This document shows, in pieces, positions 39,752 through 44,383 of a stretch of 44,383 bases of DNA (position 1 is the first letter of the stretch; each line of letters opens with the position of its first letter). Made by a program: the position numbers and the translations under genes. The stretch is from a virus. The notes beneath the pieces were generated by a model. It had not been told where the DNA came from. It saw only the letters and a program-made list of their open reading frames with translations, and did no database searches. Location of the stretch: positions 1 to 44,383 of the IMG/VR virus record IMGVR_UViG_3300009408_000010; one strand, given 5' to 3'.

Positions 39752-40135
39752 TTACGCCTCAAGATCCTCAGATTCAATCACAATGGGAATCGCCTTGGTC
39801 TCGATCCGCTGAATATCCTGATAATCGTCGTCTTTTCGACATCTCAGAATGAATTCTGCCCCTTTGCTGCGGTTAATCACGGCCTGCCCTACTAATTGGT
39901 TTTCGATTACTAGGTTAAATTCCGCGCACACAGCCGCAAACGCGGGGCGCTGTGCATACTCCCAAAACGATTTTTTTGCACGGAGACCCAACGCAACGCA
40001 GACCCCCGCCACGGTTGTAACCCGTAACAGCCCGTCACTATTGTCCTGAATGTACTTCCTCACAATTTTGTTAAATCGTTCAACGTCGCTGGGAACGTCA
40101 GGGTTGAATTTCATGTCGCGTCTATGTTTGGCCAT
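39752..40135 (-). CDS. Terminase small subunit
   Basis: A 127-residue protein matching the pattern of small terminase subunits: VTTVAGVCVALGLRAKKSF followed by WEYAQRPAFAAVCAEF, a DNA-binding helix-turn-helix in which the phage skips stretches of its own genome, then NLVIENQLVGQAVINRSK and AEFILRCRKDDDYQD. It should recognise the packaging site and load TerL. The start at 40135 (MAKHRRDMKF) has GAGG ten bases upstream; a longer frame to 40192 lacks one. Separation from TerL by three genes is uncommon. Confidence 0.8.
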   Translation of the reverse strand: MAKHRRDMKFNPDVPSDVERFNKIVRKYIQDNSDGLLRVTTVAGVCVALGLRAKKSFWEYAQRPAFAAVCAEFNLVIENQLVGQAVINRSKGAEFILRCRKDDDYQDIQRIETKAIPIVIESEDLEA

Positions 40136-40212
40136 GTTTTGAATACCTCGGTTAGTGTCCACACAGCATACGCCGCAACCGATGGTGACCACAAGGCCGT
40201 TAAGAAGCGAAT

Positions 40213-40230
40213 GAAATCAATGACTTACGG
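40213..40230 (+). repeat. Dispersed repeat copy
   Basis: GAAATCAATGACTTACGG, the core with one terminal difference, 78 bp upstream of the TerS start. Confidence 0.75.
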
Positions 40231-40266
40231 AGCAGCGGCGAGTTGAGAACTTAGTGCAGAACCCAG

Positions 40267-40286
40267 CTAAGTCATTGATTTGTAAG
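40267..40286 (-). repeat. Dispersed repeat copy (inverted)
   Basis: On the minus strand it reads AAATCAATGACTTAG, facing the copy at 40213 and making an inverted pair about 55 bp apart. Confidence 0.75.
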
Positions 40287-40459
40287 GGTTTAAGGCGTTC
40301 AACTTCTCAACTTCTCAACTTCTCAATGGAGTGAAACCTATATGCATATGTGTACATGTAATACATGTATGCATATGTAATACATGTACATACACTATTT
40401 GTATGGCACAGTTATATATATATATAGTTAAGAAGTTAAGAAGTAAAGAAAAGAAGATT

Positions 40460-40481
40460 GTTAAAAATCAATGACTTACAG
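40460..40481 (+). repeat. Dispersed repeat copy
   Basis: A full 22-bp match to the family with the exact core AAATCAATGACTTACAG, placed just after the AT-rich tract. Confidence 0.85.
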
Positions 40482-40539
40482 CAGGTTCTTAAGAATCTAC
40501 TGTAAAGAAGTGAGTTGAGAAGTTGAGAAGATTTCCGCC

Positions 40540-40657
40540 CCACATACCGAACATGTGGCTACATACCGAACATGTGGTTACATACGAACCGCGCCTACAC
40601 GCGAACCGCGCCTACACATACAGAACATGTGGCTACATACGAACCGCGCCTATCAAC
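40540..40657. repeat. Mosaic repeat with ACATGTGG hairpins
   Basis: CATACCGAACATGTGGCTA (two copies) and CATACGAACCGCGCCTA (about three related copies) are interleaved. CCACAT at 40540-40545 pairs with ATGTGG at 40553-40558, and later copies can form similar stems. It covers the end of the early operon and may serve as a terminator-like or protein-binding block. Confidence 0.6.
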
Positions 40658-40881
40658 AGAACAGCCGCCACGCCCTCGGTGCTAAACGAGGACACGGCGC
40701 GAACCGCGCAGCGATCTGTAACATAGTCAACTTCAGCGGCGGAAAACCACCCACCGCGTGGTAACGTGCGAGTTTTCAACCAATTTTTGACCCGTGCTAA
40801 CACGCGGTGCGCGTATTTTTTGGCTATCAATTTATCTGCTAATAGTTTTCTGATGGTGCGGACGGCGGTATATGCGTTCAT
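40633..40881 (-). CDS. Small basic protein, last gene of the early region
   Basis: An 82-residue protein with a basic helical first half (MNAYTAVRTIRKLLADKLIA, then HRVLARVKNWLKTRTL) and a less polar C-terminus (STEGVAAVLLIGAVRM) that runs into the repeat block. It has its own operator-bearing promoter 33 bp upstream. No clear ribosome site or known family. DNA binding is possible from composition only; the last 8 residues may not be conserved, since they lie in repeat DNA. Confidence 0.5.
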   Translation of the reverse strand: MNAYTAVRTIRKLLADKLIAKKYAHRVLARVKNWLKTRTLPRGGWFSAAEVDYVTDRCAVRAVSSFSTEGVAAVLLIGAVRM

Positions 40882-40913
40882 AATCTAGGCTCTTGGTTAG
40901 TGTGTAGGCCGTT

Positions 40914-40941
40914 ATTATACACCGTAAAAATTACGGCGCAA
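40914..40941 (-). promoter_or_regulatory. Early promoter P1 with spacer palindrome
   Basis: Minus strand: TTGCGC (40936-40941), 16-bp spacer, TATAAT (40914-40919). The perfect palindrome CCGTAA-AAA-TTACGG (40922-40936) fills the spacer. It drives the gene starting at 40881. A protein bound here would block polymerase directly. Confidence 0.8.
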
Positions 40942-40949
40942 GGTATTTT

Positions 40950-41309
40950 TTACGGCAACGATTTTTTAAACGTCTCGGAATCTGACCGCACCAGATCGTC
41001 AAAAACGCCATCCCAATCTATGTAATCATAAATCCACGACGGGGCGGTATCGTAACCCTCAAAAATCCCCGCCAGATCTATATTTTCATAAACCCATGAT
41101 GGCACCTCCTCACCATCCCGCACCTGCTCCCAATCTATGGGGTCATAAATACAGGAGGGGGTGGCATCATCATCAAAAACGCCATCCCAATCTATGTAAT
41201 CATAAATCCACGACGGGGCGTTTTTATAACCGTGATTCTCAATATAGGCGCGAGCGCAAACGGCGGCTGTGCCGACCAGACCCGTTTTCAGGTTTTTAAA
41301 TTTATCCAT
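40950..41309 (-). CDS. Amplified ArdA-motif protein (four tandem copies), candidate DNA mimic
   Basis: A 119-residue acidic protein (about 25 Asp/Glu against 9 Lys/Arg). The N-terminus MDKFKNLKTGLVGTAA is shared with the two ArdA-like proteins nearby. The rest consists of four copies of the ArdA C-terminal motif: PSWIYDYIDWDGVFDD, PSCIYDPIDWEQVRDG, PSWVYENIDLAGIFEG and PSWIYDYIDWDGVFDD again. The first and last copies are identical over 48 bp (40999-41046 and 41173-41220). ArdA proteins imitate B-DNA to inhibit type I restriction enzymes; a repeat of only the terminal domain motif would make a short acidic rod. Second gene of the P2 operon. Function inferred. Confidence 0.7.
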   Translation of the reverse strand: MDKFKNLKTGLVGTAAVCARAYIENHGYKNAPSWIYDYIDWDGVFDDDATPSCIYDPIDWEQVRDGEEVPSWVYENIDLAGIFEGYDTAPSWIYDYIDWDGVFDDLVRSDSETFKKSLP

Positions 41310-41362
41310 TTTATTTACTCTCTCTATTGTTGGTGCCGCATCAACCGACGCGGCTGGGGGTG

Positions 41363-41923
41363 TTACTTTACGTCGTCGATTTTAACCACCACCACGGCGC
41401 GAAAATTACCCTGCGCCGTAATGAGCAAATTACGGCTGCGAATTCGGTAAAATTTCATTTGAGTGACGCGGGGGGTGAGGCCAGCCGCGTGGAGACTGAT
41501 CCCCTGTGCAATCTGCTGCATGTGGTCACAATCAAAACCTACCCCGTCGCTGTCGATCTGTTGCGGCTGGTGGCCAACGGCCGGAAAAAAATCAATGTAG
41601 TCAACGTATTTTCCGCCGACAGGTTTGCACAGAATGTCTGTCGTATTTGCGCCAACCGCCACCACGTCGCCGCTCAGATCAGCGAAAAACTCAGCGCCGC
41701 GCCGCCGTTGTGCCGCTGTTGCTGATTTAATGATTCGCTTGACATCATCGTAACTGAGGATAAACCCCTCTTCGCGGCGTTCTCCCGTCTGGATTGCGTG
41801 GCATCTGTTGCCGTCAGTGCAAACGATGTCCCCGTTCTCAGCAAAAAATACACCGTTTAGCTGGTGGCGTGCGTTATCGCGGGGCATACACAGCGCCACC
41901 GCTCCTAGGTCTCTGATTAGCAT
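41363..41923 (-). CDS. Minimal beta-sliding-clamp-like protein
   Basis: A 186-residue protein. ARHQLNGVFFAENGDIVC and TDGNRCHAIQ match the clamp signature (R-x-x-L-N-G-V-x-x-E ... A-T-D-G-H-R), followed by FILSYDDVKRIIKSA, then YVDYIDFFPAV and VGFDCDHMQQIAQG, which parallel the YPDYxxxxP and F-x-x-x-Y-L-x-D-x-x-K elements of DnaN domains. Bacterial clamps have three such domains in about 366 aa; here only about one and a half fit, so a ring would need more copies. It might tether the phage polymerase or interfere with the host clamp. The start at 41923 is chosen over a long frame to 42091 because the leader matches that of the gene at 42528. Confidence 0.65.
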   Translation of the reverse strand: MLIRDLGAVALCMPRDNARHQLNGVFFAENGDIVCTDGNRCHAIQTGERREEGFILSYDDVKRIIKSATAAQRRRGAEFFADLSGDVVAVGANTTDILCKPVGGKYVDYIDFFPAVGHQPQQIDSDGVGFDCDHMQQIAQGISLHAAGLTPRVTQMKFYRIRSRNLLITAQGNFRAVVVVKIDDVK

Positions 41924-41989
41924 ATTAGTATTACTCTCTGTTGTTGGTGCCGCATCGGTTGATACGGCGGTTAGTGTGTGTAGGCCGCT

Positions 41990-42017
41990 ATTATACACCG
42001 TAATTTTTACGGCGCAA
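41990..42017 (-). promoter_or_regulatory. Early promoter P2 with spacer palindrome
   Basis: Minus strand: TTGCGC (42012-42017), 16-bp spacer, TATAAT (41990-41995), with CCGTAA-AAA-TTACGG on the minus strand (41998-42012). It drives the clamp-like gene and the ArdA-motif gene. Confidence 0.8.
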
Positions 42018-42030
42018 TAGCAAATAAAAA

Positions 42031-42528
42031 TTAGGCATTGTAAAACGCATAGGCGTTGATGATGATCACCCCCGAACCCAGCGCCTCGCACTCGTCCGTT
42101 TTTACCAGATCATCAAAAACGCCCTCCCAGTCTGTGTTATATAACGCCCAGTCGGGTATAGATTCCCCCGAACAATCCTCGATATATGTTTCTGCACATT
42201 CGGCGCGGGTACCCTCAAATATCTCAGCCTCTTGTAGCAGTCTCACCAGTCCGTTACAAGAAGTGCCCTGAAGGTCAACCAGCCACGCAAGCACCTCCAG
42301 TTCTGTATCGCCCAACCCCTCCCAAAGCTCGACCCATAGACGCAGACCCCCAACCGTGGCCACATCCTCACCGCTCCGCTCAATCAGCCGCCACGCCGTC
42401 ACGTCATTTGGTGTGACATCGTCTAGGGTGTGCAGATCAACACAGTCAGAGGCTGATGCTGCTACTGCTGCGAGTAGTTCGGTGGCTGTGCCGACCAGAC
42501 CAGTTTTCAGATTTTTAAATTTAATCAT
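42031..42528 (-). CDS. ArdA-like antirestriction protein, paralogue 1
   Basis: A 165-residue acidic protein. The middle and C-terminal parts follow ArdA: VATVGGLRLWVELWEGLG (as TSIGELNRLWEMVSELP in the Tn916 protein), a helical stretch LEVLAWLVDLQG, then FEGTRAECAETYIEDC and SIPDWALYNTDWEGVFDDL, the counterpart of the A-x-x-Y-x-E-x-x-G...P...Y-x-D-Y-x-A-x-x-R-D-L end. The first ArdA domain (AYNxG) is replaced by MIKFKNLKTGLVGTATELL. ArdA mimics DNA to block type I restriction-modification enzymes. Downstream of the 42839 gene under P3. Close paralogue at 42924-43421. Confidence 0.8.
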   Translation of the reverse strand: MIKFKNLKTGLVGTATELLAAVAASASDCVDLHTLDDVTPNDVTAWRLIERSGEDVATVGGLRLWVELWEGLGDTELEVLAWLVDLQGTSCNGLVRLLQEAEIFEGTRAECAETYIEDCSGESIPDWALYNTDWEGVFDDLVKTDECEALGSGVIIINAYAFYNA

Positions 42529-42581
42529 ATTAGTATTACTCTCTGTTGTTGGTGCCGCATCAGTTGATACGGCGGTTAGTG

Positions 42582-42839
42582 TTACTTACAGGCTACCCAC
42601 GGTAACGATTTTTTCGCCATCCGCACCACGCGGCGGTGTGGATGGCCTGAGTGCACCCACTCTATAACGTCCGCTTGGATCACTGATAGCCCCGTGTGGC
42701 TGTCGAGGACCCGAAACCTAGAGCCGCACCAGATGAGGCTATCGCTGAGACTCAATGCGTGGCAGACCTCCAGCCATGTGCTATATCGGGTGTAATGCGT
42801 GTAGTAATCCCCATCCAGTTTCTCGATTACGTAACTCAT
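42582..42839 (-). CDS. Small hypothetical early protein
   Basis: An 85-residue protein, MSYVIEKLDGDYYTHYTRY at the start, with a hydrophobic middle (WLEVCHALSLSDSLIWCG) and a basic end (HPHRRVVRMAKKSLPW). Its ribosome site is a run of eight G residues (42843-42850 region) that could vary by slippage. It is transcribed from P3 and followed by the ArdA-like paralogue 1. No family recognised. Confidence 0.6.
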   Translation of the reverse strand: MSYVIEKLDGDYYTHYTRYSTWLEVCHALSLSDSLIWCGSRFRVLDSHTGLSVIQADVIEWVHSGHPHRRVVRMAKKSLPWVACK

Positions 42840-42882
42840 GATGTCCCCCCCCTTGCCCGTATGGGCGTGTGTGTAGGCCGCT

Positions 42883-42910
42883 ATTATACACCGTAATTTT
42901 TACGGCGCAA
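42883..42910 (-). promoter_or_regulatory. Early promoter P3 with spacer palindrome
   Basis: Minus strand: TTGCGC (42905-42910), 16-bp spacer, TATAAT (42883-42888), palindrome at 42891-42905. About 75 bp around it are almost identical to the P2 region, including the 3' ends of the flanking ArdA-like genes. Confidence 0.8.
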
Positions 42911-42923
42911 TAGCAAATAAAAA

Positions 42924-43421
42924 TTAGGCATTGTAAAACTCATAGGCGTTGATGATGATCACCCCTGAGTCCAGCACCTCGCACTCGTCCGAGCGGACCA
43001 AATCATCAAAAACGCCCTCCCAATTTATGTTATGCTGGATCCACGCGGGGACATCGTACCCAAGCAGATCGCTATAGTCGGCGGCACATTCGGCGCGGGT
43101 ACCCTCAAATATTCTCACCTCTCCCAGCCGTCTCACCTCTCCCAGCCCGTTACAAGAGCCGCCCTGGAGGTCGGCCAACCACGCCAACGCCTCCAGCCGT
43201 GTATCATCCAACCCCTCCCAAAGCTCGACCCAAAACCTCAGATCCCCGATAGTGGCCATATCCTCACCGTTACGCTCAATCAGCCGCCACGCCGCCGCGT
43301 CGTTTGGTGTGGCATCGTCTAGGGTGTGCAGATCAACACAGTCAGAGGCTGATGCTGCTGCTGCGAGTAGTTCGGCAGCTGTGCCGACCAAGCCAGTTTC
43401 CAGGTTTTTAAATTTAATCAT
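42924..43421 (-). CDS. ArdA-like antirestriction protein, paralogue 2
   Basis: A 165-residue acidic protein, a full-length paralogue of the gene at 42031. Matching ArdA elements are MATIGDLRFWVELWEGLD, LEALAWLADLQGG, IFEGTRAECAADYSD, and VPAWIQHNINWEGVFDDL, with the end GVIIINAYEFYNA. A short internal duplication (GEVRRLGEVRI) distinguishes it from paralogue 1. Two different versions may target different restriction enzymes, or form heterodimers. It is transcribed alone from P4. Confidence 0.82.
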   Translation of the reverse strand: MIKFKNLETGLVGTAAELLAAAASASDCVDLHTLDDATPNDAAAWRLIERNGEDMATIGDLRFWVELWEGLDDTRLEALAWLADLQGGSCNGLGEVRRLGEVRIFEGTRAECAADYSDLLGYDVPAWIQHNINWEGVFDDLVRSDECEVLDSGVIIINAYEFYNA

Positions 43422-43481
43422 TTTATGTAATCCTTACGCCGTAGCGTGTAAAAGTTGCCGCAATGTTGCGGCATGGGGGTT

Positions 43482-43509
43482 AGTATACACCGTAATTTTT
43501 ACGGTGCAA
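43482..43509 (-). promoter_or_regulatory. Early promoter P4 with spacer palindrome
   Basis: Minus strand: TTGCAC (43504-43509), 16-bp spacer, TATACT (43482-43487), palindrome CCGTAA-AAA-TTACGG (minus) at 43490-43504. A slightly different -35 and -10 from P1-P3 may set a different strength. Confidence 0.78.
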
Positions 43510-43517
43510 TGTTTTTT

Positions 43518-43799
43518 TTAACTGGTCGAGACATTCAGAGCCGTACCGTTGACGACGTGGGAGGCCAGAGCGTCAACCACATCATCATTCAACGGGTGTG
43601 CCAACCAATCCTCAGACCCGAATTTAGCATCTACCTCAGACGTGGCCCGGTGGAAACCGTCGTCGTCTGAGTAATCCAGCAGAGACGCAATAGCCTCGTT
43701 TATTTTGTTGTGATTGGTTGCCACCACCTCCTCTCGGCCACCCCATTCGCCAACGAATTCAGCGGTTACAATGTCCATGCTACTGATTTGATACGTCAT
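43518..43799 (-). CDS. Small acidic early protein
   Basis: A 93-residue acidic protein with about 17 Asp/Glu and few basic residues: VTAEFVGEWGGREEVVATN, then LLDYSDDDGFHRATSEVD and SEDWLAHPLNDDVVDAL. It lies directly behind the RHH gene under P5. Early, small, acidic proteins are often inhibitors of host enzymes, including DNA mimics, but no family is recognised and this is only a suggestion. Confidence 0.6.
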   Translation of the reverse strand: MTYQISSMDIVTAEFVGEWGGREEVVATNHNKINEAIASLLDYSDDDGFHRATSEVDAKFGSEDWLAHPLNDDVVDALASHVVNGTALNVSTS

Positions 43800-43801
43800 T
43801 T

Positions 43802-44098
43802 TTATAACTCCGTCGTGTTGTGTGTGTGTGTGTGTGTTGAACTGATCGCGTTAGCGTATTTTTTGATTCGGTCAATATTTTTAGCCTCCACCCAGATACT
43901 GAGCTGCCTGAGACCCAGCGCACTCCGTCGCGCTGCCTGTGATCGCATCCGCGCGGCGGCCTGTAGTGATTGACGGGCTAAACGTGCGCGGTGTGTAGGT
44001 GTTGCGTTTGGGTTTTTGGCAAATACTCTCGCAATTGTTGAGCGCACATGTGACACGTCAAACCCCTCATCAATTAACTGTTTTTCTAAAATGTACAT
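43802..44098 (-). CDS. Ribbon-helix-helix-like DNA-binding protein, candidate early repressor
   Basis: A 98-residue basic protein. The N-terminal half is helical and rich in Arg (THRARLARQSLQAAARMRSQ). Residues about 65-86 (GLRQLSIWVEAKNIDRIKKY) have the form of a ribbon-helix-helix motif: a short strand with alternating polar residues, then a helix. RHH dimers bind palindromic sites. As first gene of the P5 operon with a CCGTAA palindrome in its own promoter, it is the best candidate for the protein that controls all five early promoters. The tail STHTHTHNTTEL is encoded by a GT dinucleotide run. Confidence 0.6.
   Translation of the reverse strand: MYILEKQLIDEGFDVSHVRSTIARVFAKNPNATPTHRARLARQSLQAAARMRSQAARRSALGLRQLSIWVEAKNIDRIKKYANAISSTHTHTHNTTEL
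43820..43837. repeat. GT/AC dinucleotide microsatellite
   Basis: About eight to nine GT units (AC on the coding strand) encode the THTHTH tail of the RHH-like protein. A one-unit change would shift the frame of the last codons and could run into the overlapping start of the next gene. Confidence 0.9.
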
Positions 44099-44136
44099 TT
44101 TGTAGCCTCTCTGTTGTTGTCGTTGGTGTGGCAGCT

Positions 44137-44164
44137 ATTCTACACCGTAACGATTACGGCGCAA
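44137..44164 (-). promoter_or_regulatory. Early promoter P5 with variant spacer palindrome
   Basis: Minus strand: TTGCGC (44159-44164), 16-bp spacer, TAGAAT (44137-44142), palindrome CCGTAA-TCG-TTACGG (minus) at 44145-44159. The three centre bases differ from the other sites while both half-sites are unchanged, which is strong evidence that the half-sites are what matters. Confidence 0.8.
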
Positions 44165-44270
44165 CTACCGTTCATCAGGTTTTTAATACCGTTCAATTCA
44201 CCAGTTCACCACGCGGCTTCGCGCGGCGGCTGCCCTATAAGGAACGCGCGCGAAGCACCACGCGGCGGCA
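44165..44270. other. Junction between early region and right array
   Basis: No gene. GCTTCGCGCG (44216-44225) and CGCGCGAAGC (44247-44256) form an inverted repeat around CCCTATAAGG. CCACGCGGC is repeated at 44209 and 44258, the second as CCACGCGGCGGC directly before the array, mirroring the left border. Confidence 0.55.
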
Positions 44271-44383
44271 CCACGTCACCACGTCACCACGTCACCACGT
44301 CACCACGTCACCACGTCACCACGTCACCACGTCACCACGTCACCACGTCACCACGTCACCACGTCACCACGTCACCACGTCAC
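44271..44383. repeat. Right terminal tandem array, unit CCACGTCA
   Basis: Fourteen perfect CCACGTCA copies and one extra base to the window end, same unit and same strand as 1-140. No variant copies are seen in either array. Confidence 0.95.

Larger units (their letters stand above)
40193..40532. other. Candidate replication origin / regulatory region
   Basis: A 340-bp non-coding segment that is repeat rich. It has three dispersed repeat copies (40213, 40267 inverted, 40460), three to four tandem CTTCTCAA units at about 40301-40325, and variants AGAAGTTAAGAAG and TTGAGAAGTTGAGAAG at about 40430-40450 and 40513-40530. Between them is a very AT-rich part with palindromes ATGCATAT and TACATGTA (40340-40395) and TATATATATATATA (40412-40426). 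Iteron-like repeats beside an unwinding-prone AT segment are the usual make-up of an origin. A pac site or promoter cluster for TerS is an alternative. Confidence 0.5.

Noticed and set aside
39541-40481. Dispersed repeats as a T7-type phage promoter set
   Set aside because: No single-subunit RNA polymerase gene is present and copies are confined to one region and the left end rather than lying ahead of operons, so an origin or operator role is preferred.
40523-40764. Two plus-strand frames through the ACATGTGG repeat
   Set aside because: They consist of repeat-derived HIPNMWLH-like units and lack ribosome sites. The region is better explained as repeats plus the end of the minus-strand gene.
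1-44383. tRNA, rRNA, integrase or phage RNA polymerase genes
   Set aside because: I looked for tRNA-like cloverleafs in the gaps, recombinase motifs and single-subunit RNA polymerase motifs and saw none. Absence by eye is not proof; a tRNAscan and HMM search would settle it.

Overview
The window looks like the complete or near-complete genome of a lytic, short-tailed (podovirus-type) phage of a Gram-negative bacterium, probably a gammaproteobacterium. It carries a T7-style portal, scaffold, capsid, adaptor, nozzle and internal-virion gene order and a muramidase/holin lysis set. There is no integrase, no excisionase and no phage RNA polymerase, so transcription must use the host sigma70 enzyme. 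The host group is an inference from gene content, not from any host gene. Both ends of the window consist of the same 8-bp unit (CCACGTCA) tandemly repeated in the same orientation. The map is therefore most simply a circle, or a circularly permuted or terminally redundant genome, opened inside a tandem array. Repeat-tipped linear ends are a rarer alternative.

Layout. (1) 1-1300: terminal array, a decayed duplicate of a lysis/traR junction, a 53-aa holin-like gene (-) and a GH108 muramidase (+). (2) 12745 down to 1297 (-): nucleotide metabolism and replication. In transcription order this is SF2 helicase, a small protein, all-alpha dUTPase, a small protein, thymidylate synthase, VRR-NUC-like nuclease, TetR-like HTH protein, primase/SF3 helicase, three small proteins (one resembling Nmad5), ribonucleotide reductase NrdA and NrdB, and a DksA/TraR zinc-finger protein. 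Most junctions are ATGA-type overlaps, so translation is coupled. (3) 12822-18096 (+): a second replication operon with a repeat-rich phage protein, a DUF2800-like nuclease, a DUF2815-like ssDNA-binding candidate and a family-B-like DNA polymerase. It includes two tiny coupled genes (36 and 12 codons). Overlapping divergent sigma70 promoters sit between operons 2 and 3. (4) 40135 down to 18077 (-): packaging and virion genes, in order TerS, holin-like and muramidase-like pair, TerL, portal, scaffold, HNH, capsid, tandem-duplicated adaptor, nozzle, internal virion proteins (one of 2019 aa), tail fibre and an XhlA-like membrane protein. (5) 40136-40632: a repeat-rich AT-rich segment that looks like an origin or regulatory region. 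(6) 44098 down to 40633 (-): a probable early region of small genes under five near-identical promoters. Each promoter has a perfect palindrome, CCGTAA-N3-TTACGG, filling its spacer. The genes include two full ArdA-like antirestriction proteins, an unusual protein made of four copies of the ArdA C-terminal motif, a minimal beta-clamp-like protein and a ribbon-helix-helix candidate repressor.

How the parts work together (inference). On entry, host RNA polymerase would read the five operator-bearing promoters and produce DNA-mimic antirestriction proteins plus a repressor that later shuts the set down. The divergent promoters near 12.78 kb drive replication and dNTP supply. The long minus-strand operon then makes the virion. 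The strongest candidates for something undescribed are the palindrome-in-spacer regulon with its amplified ArdA-motif protein, the 8-bp terminal array with an inverted cap, the fused duplicated tail adaptor, and the degenerate muramidase/holin pair within the packaging genes.
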